A DNA stretch of 64,000 nucleotides, taken from the NCBI RefSeq assembly GCF_900109995.1, contig NZ_FOCB01000013.1, positions 1 to 64,000 of the forward strand, written 5' to 3'. The position numbers and the translations under genes are program-made. This DNA is from Pseudomonas sp. ok272 (lineage in GTDB: Bacteria > Pseudomonadota > Gammaproteobacteria > Pseudomonadales > Pseudomonadaceae). Below the pieces are notes generated by a model that was not told where the DNA came from, made no database searches, and was given only the letters and a program-made list of their open reading frames with translations. Below, piece by piece: positions 25,671 to 37,551 of the stretch (within the stretch, counting starts at the first letter, position 1; each line of letters begins with the position of its first letter).

Positions 25671-26771
25671 TCAGACGTTAAAGCGGAAGTGCATCACGTC
25701 GCCATCCTTGACGATGTATTCCTTGCCTTCCAGGCGCCATTTACCGGCTTCCTTGGCACCGGCTTCACCCTTGTACTGGATGAAGTCGTTGTAGGCGATG
25801 ACTTCGGCGCGGATGAAGCCTTTCTCGAAGTCGGTGTGGATCACGCCAGCGGCTTGTGGTGCGGTGGCCCCGACCTTGACGGTCCAGGCACGGACTTCTT
25901 CAACGCCTGCAGTGAAGTAGGTCTGCAGGTGCAGCATTTCGTAGCCGGCGCGGATCACGCGGTTCAGACCAGGCTCTTCCAGGCCCAGGGCCTCGAGGAA
26001 CATGTCTTTTTCTTCGCCGTCTTCGAGTTCGGCGATTTCCGCTTCGATCTTGTTGCACACCGGTACAACGATGGCGCCTTCTTCTTCGGCGATGGCCATG
26101 ACCACGTCGAGCAGTGGGTTGTTCTCGAAGCCGTCTTCAGCAACGTTGGCGATGTACATCACCGGCTTGGTGGTCAGCAGGTGGAAGCCCTTGATCACGG
26201 CCTTCTCGTCGGTGCTCATGTTCTTCATCAGGCTGCGCGCTGGCTTGCCTTCGGTGAAGTGAGCGATCAACTGCTCAAGCAGGGCTTTCTGGACGACAGC
26301 GTCCTTGTCGCCACCCTTGGCGTTGCGCGCGACTTTCTGCAGTTGCTTCTCGCAGCTGTCGAGGTCGGCAAAGATCAGTTCCAGGTCGATGATCTCGATG
26401 TCGCGTTTCGGGTCGACGCTGTTGGAGACGTGAATCACGTTCTCGTCTTCGAAGCAGCGTACCACGTGGGCGATGGCATCGGTCTCGCGGATGTTGGCGA
26501 GGAACTTGTTGCCCAGGCCTTCACCTTTCGACGCGCCGGCCACCAGGCCTGCGATGTCGACGAATTCCATGGTGGTCGGCAGGATGCGCTTTGGATTGAC
26601 GATGGCTGCCAAGGCGTCCAGGCGCTTGTCGGGCATCGGCACGATGCCGGTGTTCGGCTCGATGGTGCAGAAGGGGAAGTTCTCGGCCGCGATCCCGGAT
26701 TTGGTCAGGGCGTTGAACAGGGTGGACTTGCCGACGTTAGGTAGGCCGACGATGCCGCAATTGAATCCCAT
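25671..26771 (-). CDS. ychF: redox-regulated ATPase/GTPase YchF
   Basis: 366-aa OBG-family P-loop protein of standard length that prefers ATP and binds ribosomes. P-loop GLPNVGKST (residues 8-16), [12 protein letters not shown] switch [15 protein letters not shown] (G3), and NxxE-type G4 variant NKIEAE, followed by the C-terminal TGS-like domain ([17 protein letters not shown]). It follows pth by 22 bp in the conserved pth-ychF operon. Confidence 0.95.
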   Translation of the reverse strand: MGFNCGIVGLPNVGKSTLFNALTKSGIAAENFPFCTIEPNTGIVPMPDKRLDALAAIVNPKRILPTTMEFVDIAGLVAGASKGEGLGNKFLANIRETDAIAHVVRCFEDENVIHVSNSVDPKRDIEIIDLELIFADLDSCEKQLQKVARNAKGGDKDAVVQKALLEQLIAHFTEGKPARSLMKNMSTDEKAVIKGFHLLTTKPVMYIANVAEDGFENNPLLDVVMAIAEEEGAIVVPVCNKIEAEIAELEDGEEKDMFLEALGLEEPGLNRVIRAGYEMLHLQTYFTAGVEEVRAWTVKVGATAPQAAGVIHTDFEKGFIRAEVIAYNDFIQYKGEAGAKEAGKWRLEGKEYIVKDGDVMHFRFNV

Positions 26772-26793
26772 GGTGTTTCCCCTTGGATAAGAG

Positions 26794-27378
26794 TCAGGCC
26801 TTCTGGCTGTGCAGGTTTTTCATCGCGCGGTTCCATTCACCGGCGAGGATATCCGGCAGCACGCCGAGGGCAAAGTCGATGCTGGCATCGAGTTTTTCCT
26901 GTTCGGCGCGTGGCGCACGACCCAGGACGAAGTTTGAAACCATACTGGCCACGCCCGGGTGGCCAATGCCAAGCCGCAGGCGGTAAAACGTATTCTGATT
27001 GCCCAGTTGCGCGATGATGTCGCGCAACCCGTTGTGACCGCCATGCCCGCCGCCCTGTTTGAGCTTGGCAACGCCGGGAGGCAAGTCGAGTTCGTCATGC
27101 GCCACCAGGATTTCTTCGGGTTTGATCCGGAAGAAGCCCGCAAGTGCCGCGACGGCCTGGCCGCTGCGGTTCATGTAGGTGGTGGGAATCAGCAGGCGAA
27201 TGTCCTGACCTTGATGCGAGAAGCGCCCGGTCAGGCCGAAATATTTGCGATCGGCCACAAGGTTGACGCCTTGGGCGTGGGCGATGCGCTCAACAAAAAG
27301 GGCCCCCGCGTTATGCCGGGTCTGTTCGTATTCGGCGCCTGGATTTCCCAGGCCAACGATCAGTTTAATGGCAGTCAC
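26794..27378 (-). CDS. pth: peptidyl-tRNA hydrolase
   Basis: 194-aa Pth that recycles peptidyl-tRNA dropped from ribosomes. Signature residues are [15 protein letters not shown] (residues 9-23, with catalytic His in TRHN), YMNRSGQAV, and HDELDLPPG...[11 protein letters not shown]. The start is GTG. It lies between rplY and ychF on the same strand. Confidence 0.95.
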   Translation of the reverse strand: MTAIKLIVGLGNPGAEYEQTRHNAGALFVERIAHAQGVNLVADRKYFGLTGRFSHQGQDIRLLIPTTYMNRSGQAVAALAGFFRIKPEEILVAHDELDLPPGVAKLKQGGGHGGHNGLRDIIAQLGNQNTFYRLRLGIGHPGVASMVSNFVLGRAPRAEQEKLDASIDFALGVLPDILAGEWNRAMKNLHSQKA

Positions 27379-27546
27379 GACAGGGGCCCTTCCTTTGGAG
27401 TTGTGGATAACATCGCCGCAACCTGGGTGCGGCGAAAGTGGACGGCAAGAGCTAACTTATCCAGAGATAAACTTCGCGTTGTCGCCCGCTTTCTCGCTAC
27501 GTTCCGGTCCGCGATGTTTCCTCAAGCTCCGGCATTGCAGAGTGAA

Positions 27547-28143
27547 TTACTCTGCAGCGCTTTCTGCTTCTGGTGCAACACGTGGAGCGTGAACATTGGC
27601 AACAGCCTTGTCATCACCGTGTGCCAGAGCAACGAACTCAACGCCTTTAGGGGCTTTGAGGTCAGACAGGTGAATGATCGAGCCGATTTCGGCGTTAGCC
27701 AGGTCGACTTCGATGAATTCAGGCAGGTCTTTCGGCAGGCAAGTTACTTCGACTTCAGCGATAACGTGCGAAATTTCGCCGCCTTTCTTGATCGGAGCAG
27801 CTTCGCCAACGAAGTGTACAGGTACGATAGCGGTCAGTTTCTGGCCAGCTACAACGCGTACGAAGTCAGCGTGCATCACGTGGCCTTTGGCCGGGTGACG
27901 CTGCAGGGCTTTGATGATTACGTTTTGCTTGGTGCCGCCAACGTTCAGCTCGATGATGTGGCTGTAAGCCGCTTCGTTTTCGAGCAGTTTGGCAACTTCT
28001 TTGGCCAGCATGCTGATGGATTCAGGGGCTTTTTCGCCACCGTAAACTACAGCTGGAACCAGGCTTGCGAGACGACGCAGGCGGCGGCTCGCACCTTTCC
28101 CCAGGTCGGAACGCACTTCAGCATTCAGGGTAAAATCGTTCAT
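27547..28143 (-). CDS. rplY: 50S ribosomal protein L25/general stress protein Ctc
   Basis: 198-aa long-form L25 (TL5/Ctc type) that binds 5S rRNA. The N-terminal domain ([27 protein letters not shown]) and the C-terminal beta domain ([33 protein letters not shown]) are both present, with an Ala/Glu-rich tail. I start at the MNDFTLN methionine; 8 in-frame codons upstream are unlikely to be used. The gap to pth is 168 bp, so pth may have its own promoter. Confidence 0.93.
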   Translation of the reverse strand: MNDFTLNAEVRSDLGKGASRRLRRLASLVPAVVYGGEKAPESISMLAKEVAKLLENEAAYSHIIELNVGGTKQNVIIKALQRHPAKGHVMHADFVRVVAGQKLTAIVPVHFVGEAAPIKKGGEISHVIAEVEVTCLPKDLPEFIEVDLANAEIGSIIHLSDLKAPKGVEFVALAHGDDKAVANVHAPRVAPEAESAAE

Positions 28144-28208
28144 GTTGTATCTCCAAAATAACCACATTCGCCCCAGCGTTTGCGACCAGCGCTAAAGGCG
28201 ATATGGGC

Positions 28209-28253
28209 AAAAAAGCCCCGCCCCGACAGGTTATGCCGGGGCGGGGCGCTTTT
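28209..28253 (-). terminator. terminator after prs
   Basis: GCCCCGCCCCG and CGGGGCGGGGC form a GC-rich stem bordered by A6 and T4. It lies between the prs stop and the rplY start and should separate these transcripts. Confidence 0.85.
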
Positions 28254-28285
28254 CGTCATCGAGATGTAGGCGAAGGGCAGGGCCC

Positions 28286-29227
28286 TTAGCGGAACATCGC
28301 GCTGATCGATTCTTCGTTGCTGATGCGGCGAACCGCTTCGGCAACAACCGGTGCGATATCCAGTTGGCGGATACGTGCACAGGCTTGTGCTGCAGCGGAC
28401 AGCGGGATGGTGTTAGTCACCACCAGCTCGTCCAGCACGGAATTTTCAATGTTCTCGATTGCCCGACCCGACAGCACAGGGTGTGTGCAGTAGGCAAAGA
28501 CCTTGGCAGCGCCATGCTCTTTCAAGGCTTTAGCCGCGTGGCACAGGGTGCCGGCGGTATCGACCATGTCGTCAACCAGGATACAGGTACGCCCTTCGAC
28601 ATCACCGATGATATGCATCACTTCAGAGTGATTGGCTTTCTCACGGCGCTTGTCGATGATCCCGAGATCAACGCCCAGGGACTTGGCAACCGCACGTGCA
28701 CGCACGACGCCACCAATGTCCGGGGACACAATCATCAGGTTTTCGAAGCGTTGGTCTTCGATGTCATCCACCAATACTGGGGAGCCGTAGATGTTATCTA
28801 CCGGAATATCGAAGAAGCCCTGGATCTGGTCAGCATGCAAGTCAACCGTGAGAACACGATCGATGCCGACTACGGTAAGCATGTCAGCAACGACTTTCGC
28901 GCTGATAGCTACACGTGCGGAACGCGGACGGCGATCCTGACGGGCATAACCAAAGTAGGGGATCACCGCAGTGATTCGAGTCGCTGAGGAGCGGCGGAAG
29001 GCATCAGCCATCACGACGAGTTCCATCAGGTTATCGTTGGTCGGAGCGCAAGTCGGCTGAATAATGAAGACGTCTTTACCGCGGACATTTTCATTGATCT
29101 CGGCTGTAATCTCGCCGTCGGAAAATTTACCGACAGAGATGTCACCGAGAGGGATATGCAGCTGACGTACAACACGCCGAGCCAGATCGGGGTTAGCGTT
29201 CCCCGTAAAGACCATCATCTTGGACAC
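28286..29227 (-). CDS. prs: ribose-phosphate pyrophosphokinase
   Basis: Makes PRPP from ribose 5-phosphate and ATP for nucleotide, His and Trp synthesis. It is 313 aa, the class I length. The ATP/flexible-loop region ([15 protein letters not shown], about 97-111), the PRPP-binding motif ([14 protein letters not shown], about 216-229) and the start [12 protein letters not shown] are conserved. The start is GTG; an ATG lies 3 codons in. tRNA-Gln lies directly upstream. Confidence 0.96.
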   Translation of the reverse strand: MSKMMVFTGNANPDLARRVVRQLHIPLGDISVGKFSDGEITAEINENVRGKDVFIIQPTCAPTNDNLMELVVMADAFRRSSATRITAVIPYFGYARQDRRPRSARVAISAKVVADMLTVVGIDRVLTVDLHADQIQGFFDIPVDNIYGSPVLVDDIEDQRFENLMIVSPDIGGVVRARAVAKSLGVDLGIIDKRREKANHSEVMHIIGDVEGRTCILVDDMVDTAGTLCHAAKALKEHGAAKVFAYCTHPVLSGRAIENIENSVLDELVVTNTIPLSAAAQACARIRQLDIAPVVAEAVRRISNEESISAMFR

Positions 29228-29272
29228 GCGCAGTACCTAGAGGCTGAGGGTAACCTGGATGAGTATAGAAAA

Positions 29273-29347
29273 TGGCAGGGGCGGCTGGATTCGAACCAAC
29301 GCATGGCAGGATCAAAACCTGCTGCCTTACCGCTTGGCGACGCCCCT
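29273..29347 (-). tRNA. tRNA-Gln (TTG)
   Basis: 75-nt cloverleaf on the minus strand: acceptor AGGGGCG pairs with CGCCCCT, anticodon arm GCAGG/CCTGC closes loop TTTTGAT (anticodon TTG), T-loop TTCGAATC, and CCA is encoded. It lies between ispE and prs and may be co-transcribed with ispE. Confidence 0.95.
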
Positions 29348-29384
29348 GTATCTGTTGCAACGAGTACCCAGTACTCGGTTCCTT

Positions 29385-30236
29385 TTAGAGCAGACTTTGC
29401 AACTTGCGATGCAACATCGAAATGTTGCTTCCCTTTGCTACAAACCCTGTAAGGGTCTCTGTAAGAAGGGCCGAGACTTTATCAGCTTCAGCTTTGTTTG
29501 GGAAGCCCCCAAACACACAACTTCCAGTTCCGGTGAGTTTTGCTTCGGTAAATTTACCTAACAAATTCAAAGCGTTACGTACATCTGGATAACGCCTTGT
29601 TACCACCGGTAAGCAGTCATTTCGACTGTTTCCCTTGGGAACGGGGCGCACTTTAATGGGAGATGAGTTACGTGTCAACAACGGATCTGAAAAAATTTCT
29701 GCTGTACTTACAGATACTTGCGGAACAAGTACGACATACCAAGGTTCTTCGGGGTCTACAGGGGTCAGTTTCTCCCCCACGCCCTCGGCGAAAGCCGCGT
29801 GCCCACGCACGAAAACCGGGACGTCAGCCCCCAGGGTCAGGCCCAGGACGGCCAGGCGATCTTCATCCCAGCCCAGTTGCCAGAGATGGTTCAGGCCCAG
29901 CAACGTAGTGGCCGCATTTGAACTGCCGCCACCGATTCCACCGCCCATGGGCAAGATTTTTTCGATCCAGATGTCGATGCCCAGCGTACAGGCGGATTGT
30001 TCCTGGAGTTTTTTCGCCGCGCGCACGATCAGATTGCTGTCGTGAGGCACGCCTTCGAATTCGGTGTGCAGGCGAATGACACCGTCATCGCGCACCGCGA
30101 AAGTAATTTCATCGCCGTAGTCGAGGAATTGAAACAGCGTCTGCAGCTCGTGGTAGCCGTCTGGACGGCGACCGAGAATGTGCAGCATCAAATTCAGTTT
30201 GGCGGGCGAGGGCAGCGTCAGGCGACTGGCAGGCAT
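29385..30236 (-). CDS. ispE: 4-diphosphocytidyl-2-C-methyl-D-erythritol kinase
   Basis: GHMP kinase of the MEP isoprenoid pathway, 283 aa. Seen are [24 protein letters not shown] at the N-terminus, the ATP loop [14 protein letters not shown] (about 94-107) and the C-terminal [11 protein letters not shown]. It begins 1 bp after the lolB stop, so it is co-translated with lolB. Confidence 0.95.
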   Translation of the reverse strand: MPASRLTLPSPAKLNLMLHILGRRPDGYHELQTLFQFLDYGDEITFAVRDDGVIRLHTEFEGVPHDSNLIVRAAKKLQEQSACTLGIDIWIEKILPMGGGIGGGSSNAATTLLGLNHLWQLGWDEDRLAVLGLTLGADVPVFVRGHAAFAEGVGEKLTPVDPEEPWYVVLVPQVSVSTAEIFSDPLLTRNSSPIKVRPVPKGNSRNDCLPVVTRRYPDVRNALNLLGKFTEAKLTGTGSCVFGGFPNKAEADKVSALLTETLTGFVAKGSNISMLHRKLQSLL

Positions 30237-30237
30237 G

Positions 30238-30855
30238 TCATTGCCCCAGTTTGCGCGGTTGCCAGGCCTTGATCACCAGCGTGATATCAAGGTCGGTGCC
30301 GTGCAGCTTGATGCGCTCGGGCAGCCAGTAACCGTTTTGTTGGGTGTAGGCGATGTATTCGATCTGCCAGCCATCCTGCTCAAGGGTGGCGAGGCGGCTG
30401 TCGGCATCCAGGGCCAGACGGCTTTTACTGTCCGGGGCCGGGAGCCCGCGGACCCACCACGCCAGGTTGGACACCGGCAGTTTCCAGCCCAGCTGTTCTT
30501 CGAGCAGCGCTTCCGGGCTGGGTGCGGTGTAGCGTCCCTGGTTCGCGACTTCCAGCGTGACATTGCCCGGTCGACCGGTCAGGCGGGCAGCGCCACGGCC
30601 CAGTGGGCCGGAGAGGCGGATATCGTAGTAATCCTGGCGTTGCAGCCAGAACAGCGTACCGCTCCCCGAATCCTTCGGCGCGCGAATACCGATCTTGCCG
30701 TCAATCTGCCAGCCATCCAGGGCGGTCAGTTGTTGTTTGTGCTCGCGCCATTGGGCCGGATTGCCGTGGCCTTCGACCGACTCGCGAGCGCCAAAGCCCG
30801 CGCAACCGGCGAGCAGGGCGATGAAGCTGAACACTATGACGTGGCGCAAAAACAT
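30238..30855 (-). CDS. lolB: outer-membrane lipoprotein LolB
   Basis: Receives lipoproteins from LolA and inserts them in the outer membrane. 205 aa with a lipoprotein signal ([10 protein letters not shown], Cys 18) and the LolB beta-barrel region ([20 protein letters not shown], then [10 protein letters not shown]). It lies between the TPR lipoprotein gene and ispE in the conserved lolB-ispE order. Confidence 0.93.
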   Translation of the reverse strand: MFLRHVIVFSFIALLAGCAGFGARESVEGHGNPAQWREHKQQLTALDGWQIDGKIGIRAPKDSGSGTLFWLQRQDYYDIRLSGPLGRGAARLTGRPGNVTLEVANQGRYTAPSPEALLEEQLGWKLPVSNLAWWVRGLPAPDSKSRLALDADSRLATLEQDGWQIEYIAYTQQNGYWLPERIKLHGTDLDITLVIKAWQPRKLGQ

Positions 30856-30859
30856 GATT

Positions 30860-32584
30860 TTAAAGAGTCTCGGATCCGGTCAGGCGCTTGATGGTGCTGC
30901 GCAGGATGGTGCTGTCAGGCTGTTCCTTGAGGTACTTGGCCCAGATTTGTTTGGCTTCGCGTTGCTTGCCGTTGGCCCACAGGACTTCGCCCAGGTGAGC
31001 CGCAACCTCTTGGTCGGGGAGGCGCTCAAGGGCCTGGCGCAAGTAGCGCTCGGCTTCGTCGAGATTGCCCAGGCGGTAGTTGACCCAGCCAAGGCTGTCG
31101 AGCACGGCCGGGTCTTCCGGGTTCAACTGGTGGGCCTGCTCGATCAGGACCTTGGCTTCGGCGTAGCGGGTCGTGCGGTCGGACAAGGTGTAGCCCAGCG
31201 CATTCAGCGCCATGGCGTTGTCCGGGTCGCGCTTGATGATCTGGCGCAGGTCTTTTTCCATCTGTGCCAGGTCATTGCGTTTTTCCGCGAGCATGGCGCG
31301 GGAGTAGAGCAGGTTCAGGTCGTCCGGGAATTGCTTGAGGGCTTTGTCGAGCACCGTCCAGGCGCGATCGTCCTGTTTATTGGCCGATAGGGTCTCGGCT
31401 TCGACCAGGTACAACTGGATCGCGTAGTCGGGTTGCTCGTCGCGCTCCTTGGCCAACGTGCTCTGGGCGTCGTTGGTGCGGCCGTTCTGCATGAGGATGT
31501 CGGCCTGGCGCAGTTGTGCCGGCAAGTAATCGCTGCCCGGCGTGACCTGGGCGTACTCGATCAGGGCGCCTTGTGGGTCGTTGCGTTCTTCAGCGATGCG
31601 TCCCAGGTTCAGGTGGGCGGAGTCGACATGGCTGTCGCGGGCAATCAGGTCTTCCAGATAACCCTTGGCCTCCTCCCAGGCCTTGGCCTCCAGGCAGACC
31701 AGCGCCAGGGAATAGCGCAACTCGTCGTCTTCGGGGTACTGCTGAACCAGGTTCGAAAACTCGACCTTGGCATCCTCCATGCGGTCCTGCTCAACCAGCA
31801 GGCGGGCATAGGTCAGGCGCAGGCGCTTGTCGTCCGGGTATTGGCGAATGCTTTTTTGCAGCAGCGGCAGGGCTTCATCGCCGCGGTCCAGGCTTTGCAA
31901 CAAACGGGCACGCAGCAGGATGGGTGCTACCTCGCCGTCTTGCGGCGGGTTTTTCTCCAGGAGGGCGAGTGCGCCCTTGGAGTCGCCGTCCTGTTGCAGC
32001 AGCAAGGCCTTGCCGAAAATCAACTGGCCGTTGTTCGGGTGGCGCAGCAACAAGCGGTCAAAGCTGTTCATCAGGCCATTGCGCGTGTCCTGGTCCGTAT
32101 CGGCCGCCGACAGGGCGAGGAAGTCGAAATGGGTATCGCCCTTGCCTTGCAGGACCTTCTCCATATAAACCATGGAGTCGTCGTAGCGCCCGGCGCGAGC
32201 CAGTTGCACGGCGGCGGCGCGTTGCGCTTCAAGGTCTTGCGGCGAGTTTTTGGCCCAGATCAGTGCGCTGTCGAGCGCGGCCTGGTCAGCCCCCAGGTAT
32301 TCGGCGATGCGAAATGCCCGCTCGGAAATGCCTGGGTCCTGGGTGTTGATCGCCTGGGTCACGTAGTTATCCAGGGCAATGTCATAGCGATTGCGCTGGC
32401 CGGCCAGTTCAGCGCTGAGCAGGCTGAAGATGGTTTCTTCGCTGAACGAGCTGTAGACCTTGGGCTTTTCAGGGGCTGGGCTGCTACCCGCAACCGGCGA
32501 CGAGTTGTCTGTCGATACGGGGGCCATGGCCTGGCAGCCGCCGAGCAGGACAACACTTAGGAGCAACGCGGAAGATCTATTCAT
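30860..32584 (-). CDS. TPR-repeat lipoprotein
   Basis: 574-aa tetratricopeptide-repeat protein with a lipoprotein signal ([11 protein letters not shown]). At least eight TPR-like units run through the chain; the clearest near the C-terminus contain [19 protein letters not shown] and [19 protein letters not shown]. It probably scaffolds an envelope complex, and the link with lolB is conserved in pseudomonads. The exact role is unknown. It is divergent from hemA. Confidence 0.88.
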   Translation of the reverse strand: MNRSSALLLSVVLLGGCQAMAPVSTDNSSPVAGSSPAPEKPKVYSSFSEETIFSLLSAELAGQRNRYDIALDNYVTQAINTQDPGISERAFRIAEYLGADQAALDSALIWAKNSPQDLEAQRAAAVQLARAGRYDDSMVYMEKVLQGKGDTHFDFLALSAADTDQDTRNGLMNSFDRLLLRHPNNGQLIFGKALLLQQDGDSKGALALLEKNPPQDGEVAPILLRARLLQSLDRGDEALPLLQKSIRQYPDDKRLRLTYARLLVEQDRMEDAKVEFSNLVQQYPEDDELRYSLALVCLEAKAWEEAKGYLEDLIARDSHVDSAHLNLGRIAEERNDPQGALIEYAQVTPGSDYLPAQLRQADILMQNGRTNDAQSTLAKERDEQPDYAIQLYLVEAETLSANKQDDRAWTVLDKALKQFPDDLNLLYSRAMLAEKRNDLAQMEKDLRQIIKRDPDNAMALNALGYTLSDRTTRYAEAKVLIEQAHQLNPEDPAVLDSLGWVNYRLGNLDEAERYLRQALERLPDQEVAAHLGEVLWANGKQREAKQIWAKYLKEQPDSTILRSTIKRLTGSETL

Positions 32585-32766
32585 ATAGGAAGAGGACGAC
32601 TAACCTGCGGTCGGATCATCATGACACAAGCCTTCGGCCAAACATAACCGAGACTCAATGCGGGCCTTTTCACGGGCGGTATACAAGGACAATAGTCTGC
32701 GGAGGTTGTTCTCGGTGTGGCGAAGTAGGACAATTGTCGGCTTCTCGACATCATCAGCGACCTTGA

Positions 32767-34056
32767 ATGGCCTTCCTTGCACTCGGTATTAACCACAAGA
32801 CTGCTTCCGTAGACGTCCGCGAGCGCGTGGCCTTTACTCCAGAGCAGCTGGTTGAGGCCTTGCAGCAGCTCTGCCGACTTACCGACAGCCGCGAAGCTGC
32901 GATCCTCTCCACCTGCAATCGCAGTGAACTCTATATCGAACAGGATCAACTTTCTGCGGATGTGGTGTTGCGCTGGCTGGCCGACTATCACCATTTAAGC
33001 CTCGATGAGCTGCGCGCGTGTGCTTATGTGCATGAAGAGGATGCGGCAGTTCGTCACATGATGCGGGTCGCCTCCGGGCTTGATTCGCTGGTGCTGGGCG
33101 AACCGCAGATCCTCGGCCAGATGAAATCGGCCTACGCCGTGGCACGCGAGGCGGGCACCATCGGCCCGCTGCTCGGGCGTTTGTTCCAGGCCACCTTCAA
33201 TGCCGCCAAGCAAGTGCGCACCGACACCGCCATCGGTGAGAACCCGGTGTCCGTGGCATTCGCCGCGGTCAGCCTGGCCAAGCAGATCTTCAGTGACTTG
33301 CAACGCAGCCAGGCCTTGCTGATCGGCGCGGGCGAGACCATCACCCTGGTCGCCCGTCATTTGCATGAGCTGGGGGTCAAGCGCATCGTCGTCGCGAACC
33401 GCACCCTGGAGCGTGCCAGCCTGCTGGCCGAGCAGTTTGGCGCCCATGCCGTGCTGCTCGCGGACATCCCGGCGGAGCTGGTGCGCAGCGACATTGTCAT
33501 CAGTTCCACCGCCAGCCAGTTGCCGATCCTGGGCAAGGGCGCCGTGGAAAGCGCCCTGAAGCTGCGCAAGCACAAGCCGATCTTCATGGTCGACATTGCC
33601 GTGCCACGGGATATCGAGCCGGAAGTCGGCGAGTTGGATGACGTCTACCTCTATAGCGTCGACGACCTGCACGAAGTGGTCGCCGAGAACCTCAAGAGTC
33701 GCCAGGGTGCCGCCCAGGCCGCCGAAGAGATGGTGTCGATTGGCGCCGATGATTTCATGGTGCGCCTGCGCGAGCTGGCGGCGGTCGATGTGCTCAAGGC
33801 CTATCGTCAACAGAGCGAACGCCTGCGCGACGAAGAGCTGCAAAAGGCCCAGCGCCTGCTCGCCAATGGCGCCAACGCCGAAGACGTGCTGGTGCAACTG
33901 GCCCGTGGCCTGACCAACAAACTGCTGCACGCCCCCAGCGTGCAACTGAAAAAGCTTACTGCCGAAGGCCGCCTCGATGCGCTGGCCATGGCCCAGGAAC
34001 TGTTTGCCCTCGGTGAGGGCTCCCCGGATAGCTCGTCGGATAAAAAACCGCAATGA
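32767..34056 (+). CDS. hemA: glutamyl-tRNA reductase
   Basis: First committed enzyme of C5-pathway tetrapyrrole synthesis; makes glutamate-1-semialdehyde from Glu-tRNA. 429 aa. The catalytic Cys lies in STCNRSELY (residue 50), with [15 protein letters not shown] and the NADPH loop LIGAGETI. It overlaps prfA by 4 bp (ATGA), beginning a five-gene chain. Confidence 0.96.
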   Translation: MAFLALGINHKTASVDVRERVAFTPEQLVEALQQLCRLTDSREAAILSTCNRSELYIEQDQLSADVVLRWLADYHHLSLDELRACAYVHEEDAAVRHMMRVASGLDSLVLGEPQILGQMKSAYAVAREAGTIGPLLGRLFQATFNAAKQVRTDTAIGENPVSVAFAAVSLAKQIFSDLQRSQALLIGAGETITLVARHLHELGVKRIVVANRTLERASLLAEQFGAHAVLLADIPAELVRSDIVISSTASQLPILGKGAVESALKLRKHKPIFMVDIAVPRDIEPEVGELDDVYLYSVDDLHEVVAENLKSRQGAAQAAEEMVSIGADDFMVRLRELAAVDVLKAYRQQSERLRDEELQKAQRLLANGANAEDVLVQLARGLTNKLLHAPSVQLKKLTAEGRLDALAMAQELFALGEGSPDSSSDKKPQ

Positions 34057-35135
34057 AAGCGTCACTGCTCAATAAGCTGGACATCCTCCAGGACCGTTTC
34101 GAGGAACTGACTGCCTTGCTTGGCGATGGCGAAGTCATTTCCGATCAGAACAAATTCCGCACCTATTCCAAGGAATACGCGGAAGTTGAGCCGATTGTCA
34201 CCACCTATAAACAGTTGCTCAAGGTTCAGGGCGACCTCGAAGGGGCCCAGGCCCTGCTCAAGGACAACGACCCGGACATGCGTGAGATGGCCGTGGAAGA
34301 AGTCCGCGAGGCCAAGGAGCAACTGCTCGAACTGGAAGCCAGCTTGCAACGCATGCTGTTGCCCAAGGACCCGAACGACGGACGCAACGTGTTCCTGGAG
34401 ATCCGCGCCGGCACCGGCGGTGACGAGGCGGCGATCTTCTCCGGCGACCTGTTCCGCATGTATTCGCGCTACGCCGAGCGGCGTGGCTGGCGGGTCGAAA
34501 TTCTCTCGGCGAACGAGGGCGAACACGGCGGCTATAAAGAAGTCATCGCCCGGGTCGAAGGCGAAAACGTCTACGGCAAGCTCAAGTTCGAATCCGGCGT
34601 ACACCGTGTGCAGCGGGTGCCGGCCACTGAATCCCAGGGCCGGATCCACACCTCCGCTTGTACCGTGGCGGTACTGCCGGAACCGGACGAGCAGGAAGCG
34701 ATCGAGATCAATGCCTCGGACTTGCGAATCGACACCTACAAGTCTTCCGGGGCCGGCGGCCAGCACGTCAACAAGACGGACTCGGCGATCCGGATCACCC
34801 ACTTGCCCTCGGGCATCGTGGTCGAGTGCCAGGAAGAACGCTCCCAGCACAAGAACCGGGCGCGGGCGATGTCCTGGCTCTCGGCCAAGCTCAATGACCA
34901 GCAAACCAGCGCGGCGGCCAATGCCATCGCCAGCGAGCGTAAACTGCTGGTGGGCTCGGGAGATCGCTCCGAGCGGATCCGCACCTACAACTTCGCCCAG
35001 GGCCGGGTCACCGACCACCGGGTCAACCTGACGCTGTATTCCCTTGATGAAATCCTCGCCGGTGGCGTCGATGCCGTGATCGAGCCGTTGCTGGCCGAGT
35101 ACCAGGCCGACCAACTGGCGGCGATAGGTGAATAA
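34053..35135 (+). CDS. prfA: peptide chain release factor 1
   Basis: Decodes UAA/UAG stops. 360 aa, full length. The GGQ motif lies in [15 protein letters not shown] (about 229-243) and the stop-codon recognition PAT tripeptide in [10 protein letters not shown] (about 186-195). It is followed without a gap by prmC, which methylates its GGQ glutamine. Confidence 0.97.
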   Translation: MKASLLNKLDILQDRFEELTALLGDGEVISDQNKFRTYSKEYAEVEPIVTTYKQLLKVQGDLEGAQALLKDNDPDMREMAVEEVREAKEQLLELEASLQRMLLPKDPNDGRNVFLEIRAGTGGDEAAIFSGDLFRMYSRYAERRGWRVEILSANEGEHGGYKEVIARVEGENVYGKLKFESGVHRVQRVPATESQGRIHTSACTVAVLPEPDEQEAIEINASDLRIDTYKSSGAGGQHVNKTDSAIRITHLPSGIVVECQEERSQHKNRARAMSWLSAKLNDQQTSAAANAIASERKLLVGSGDRSERIRTYNFAQGRVTDHRVNLTLYSLDEILAGGVDAVIEPLLAEYQADQLAAIGE

Positions 35136-35966
35136 ATGACCATCATTGCCAGTTTGTTGCGCGCAGCCGACCTGCCTGACTCGCCCACCGCGCGCCTGGA
35201 TGCCGAATTGCTGCTGGCCGCCGCCCTGGGCAAATCCCGCAGCTTCCTGCACACCTGGCCGGAACGCATCGTGCCCAGCGAAGCCGCGCTGACGTTTGCC
35301 GAGTACCTGCAGCGTCGGCGCTCCGGTGAGCCGGTGGCCTACATCCTCGGCCAGCAAGGCTTCTGGAAGCTGGACCTGGAAGTGGCACCGCATACGCTGA
35401 TCCCGCGGCCGGACACCGAGTTGCTGGTGGAGACCGCGCTGGAACTGTTGCCGGCAACCCCCGCCAAGGTGCTCGACCTGGGCACCGGCAGCGGCGCGAT
35501 TGCCCTGGCCCTGGCCAGCGAGCGCCCGACCTGGCAGGTCACCGCGGTCGACCGCATCCTCGAAGCCGTGGCCCTGGCCGAGCGCAATCGCCAACGCCTG
35601 CACCTGAACAACGTCACGGTACTGAGCAGCCACTGGTTCGACTCGCTCAACGACCATCGCTACACCCTGATCATCAGCAACCCACCGTACATCGCCGCCG
35701 CCGACCCGCATCTGGCCGCCGGCGACGTGCGCTTCGAGCCCGCCAGTGCGCTGGTGGCCGGTGCCGACGGCTTGGACGACCTGCGGCTGATCATCGCCCA
35801 GGCGCCGCAACACTTGGAAGCGGGCGGCTGGTTGATGCTCGAACACGGCTACGATCAAGCCGATGCGGTGCGCGACCTGCTGCTGACCCAGGGATTTGTC
35901 GAGGTCCATAGCCGCCAGGACCTGGGCGGCCACGAACGCATCAGCCTGGGGCGCCTGCCGTGCTGA
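35136..35966 (+). CDS. prmC: release factor glutamine methyltransferase PrmC
   Basis: SAM-dependent enzyme that N5-methylates the GGQ glutamine of RF1 and RF2. 276 aa with SAM loop VLDLGTGSGAIALALA (about 110-125) and the catalytic NPPY motif (ISNPPYIA, about 184-191). It starts directly after the prfA stop and overlaps moeB by 7 bp. Confidence 0.96.
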   Translation: MTIIASLLRAADLPDSPTARLDAELLLAAALGKSRSFLHTWPERIVPSEAALTFAEYLQRRRSGEPVAYILGQQGFWKLDLEVAPHTLIPRPDTELLVETALELLPATPAKVLDLGTGSGAIALALASERPTWQVTAVDRILEAVALAERNRQRLHLNNVTVLSSHWFDSLNDHRYTLIISNPPYIAAADPHLAAGDVRFEPASALVAGADGLDDLRLIIAQAPQHLEAGGWLMLEHGYDQADAVRDLLLTQGFVEVHSRQDLGGHERISLGRLPC

Positions 35967-36715
35967 ATGATCAGGAACTGTTGCGGTACAGCCGACAGAT
36001 TCTGTTGCAACACGTCGACATCGACGGCCAGTTGCGCCTCAAGCACAGCCGAGCCCTGATCGTCGGCCTCGGTGGTCTGGGGGCACCGGTCGCGCTGTAC
36101 CTGGCTGCGGCAGGCGTGGGTGAGCTGCACCTGGCGGACTTCGACACCGTGGATCTGACCAACCTGCAACGCCAGGTCATTCACGACACCGACAGCGTTG
36201 GCCTGAGCAAGGTCGACTCGGCGATCAAGCGCCTGGGCGCGATCAACCCCGAGATCCAGTTGATCGCCCATCGCGCCGCGCTGGACGAGGATTCGTTGGC
36301 GGCGGCCGTCTCAGCGGTCGACCTGGTGCTCGATTGCAGCGACAACTTCGCCACCCGCGAGGCGGTGAATGCGGCGTGCGTGGCGGCCGGCAAGCCACTG
36401 GTCAGTGGCGCCGCGATTCGCCTGGAAGGGCAGTTGTCGGTGTTCGACCCGCGTCGCGCCGAGAGCCCGTGCTACCACTGTTTATATGGCCACGGCAGCG
36501 AAGCCGAACTGACCTGCAGCGAAGCCGGTGTGCTGGGGCCGCTGGTGGGGTTGGTCGGCAGCCTGCAAGCCCTGGAAGCGCTGAAGTTGCTGGTGGGCTT
36601 CGGTGAGCCGCTGGTGGGGCGCTTGCTGTTGATCGATGCCTTGGGCACGCGCTTTCGCGAGTTGCGGGTCAAGCGCGATCCGGGTTGCCGCGTGTGTGGG
36701 CCCGCCCGTGCGTGA
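35960..36715 (+). CDS. moeB: MoeB/HesA-type sulfur-carrier adenylyltransferase
   Basis: E1-like enzyme of 251 aa that adenylates the C-terminal Gly of MoaD or ThiS. Seen are [15 protein letters not shown], the ATP loop VGLGGLGAP (about 32-40), [13 protein letters not shown] and DCSDNFATR. Zinc Cys pairs are CYHC and CRVC. The gene order prmC-moeB-murI is conserved. It starts at GTG. The MoeB versus ThiF role is not fixed by sequence alone. Confidence 0.9.
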   Translation: MLNDQELLRYSRQILLQHVDIDGQLRLKHSRALIVGLGGLGAPVALYLAAAGVGELHLADFDTVDLTNLQRQVIHDTDSVGLSKVDSAIKRLGAINPEIQLIAHRAALDEDSLAAAVSAVDLVLDCSDNFATREAVNAACVAAGKPLVSGAAIRLEGQLSVFDPRRAESPCYHCLYGHGSEAELTCSEAGVLGPLVGLVGSLQALEALKLLVGFGEPLVGRLLLIDALGTRFRELRVKRDPGCRVCGPARA

Positions 36716-37499
36716 GGCGCCGGTCGGGGTGTTCGATTCCGGCGTCGGCGGCTTGTCGGTACTGGCGGAAATCCAGCGCCTGCTGCCCAATGAGTCGCTG
36801 TTGTATGTCGGCGATTGTGGGCACATTCCCTACGGCGAAAAGACCCCGGAGTTCATTCGCCAACGGTGCAGCGTGATGGCGCGGTTCTTCTTCGAACAAG
36901 GCGCCAAGGCCATCGTCGTCGCCTGCAACACCGCCACCGTGGCGGGTGTTGCCGACATTCGGCGGGATTATCCGCAGTGGCCGATCGTCGGCATGGAGCC
37001 AGCGGTCAAGCCCGCTGCCGCCGCTACCCGCAGCGGCGTGGTCGGCGTGCTCGCCACCACTGGCACCTTGCAAAGCGCCAAGTTCGCCGCCTTGCTCGAC
37101 CGCTTCGCCACTGACGTGCGGGTGGTGACCCAGCCGTGCCCGGGCCTGGTGGAGTTGATCGAGGCCGGCGACCTGCAGAGCGAGACCCTGCGCCAGTTAC
37201 TGACCGGCTACCTCGAACCTCTGCTCGCGGCGGGTTGCGACACGCTCATTCTGGGCTGTACCCATTACCCCTTCCTCAAGCCGTTGCTCAAGCAACTGAT
37301 CCCCGCCGACATCAGCCTGATCGACACCGGCGCCGCCGTTGCCCGGCAACTGCAACGCCTGCTCGCCGAGCGCGACCTGCTGGCCGCCGGGCCTGCACGC
37401 CCTGCGCAGTTCTGGACCAGCGGCGACGCGCAGCACCTGACAACTATCTTGCCGTTGCTCTGGAATGACTCGGGTGTTGTGCAACGCTTCACGCGATAG
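36708..37499 (+). CDS. murI: glutamate racemase
   Basis: Makes D-glutamate for peptidoglycan. 263 aa from GTG 36708. The two catalytic Cys are in VVACNTATV and LGCTHYPFL, and the start [16 protein letters not shown] is diagnostic. The open frame runs to 36636, but that part is moeB in another frame. It overlaps moeB by 8 bp and is the last gene of the hemA operon. Confidence 0.95.
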   Translation: MREAPVGVFDSGVGGLSVLAEIQRLLPNESLLYVGDCGHIPYGEKTPEFIRQRCSVMARFFFEQGAKAIVVACNTATVAGVADIRRDYPQWPIVGMEPAVKPAAAATRSGVVGVLATTGTLQSAKFAALLDRFATDVRVVTQPCPGLVELIEAGDLQSETLRQLLTGYLEPLLAAGCDTLILGCTHYPFLKPLLKQLIPADISLIDTGAAVARQLQRLLAERDLLAAGPARPAQFWTSGDAQHLTTILPLLWNDSGVVQRFTR

Positions 37500-37551
37500 A
37501 CCGTCACACCGAGTGGATGAGTATCTGCATAGCCCAGGTCTGGGTTGAGCC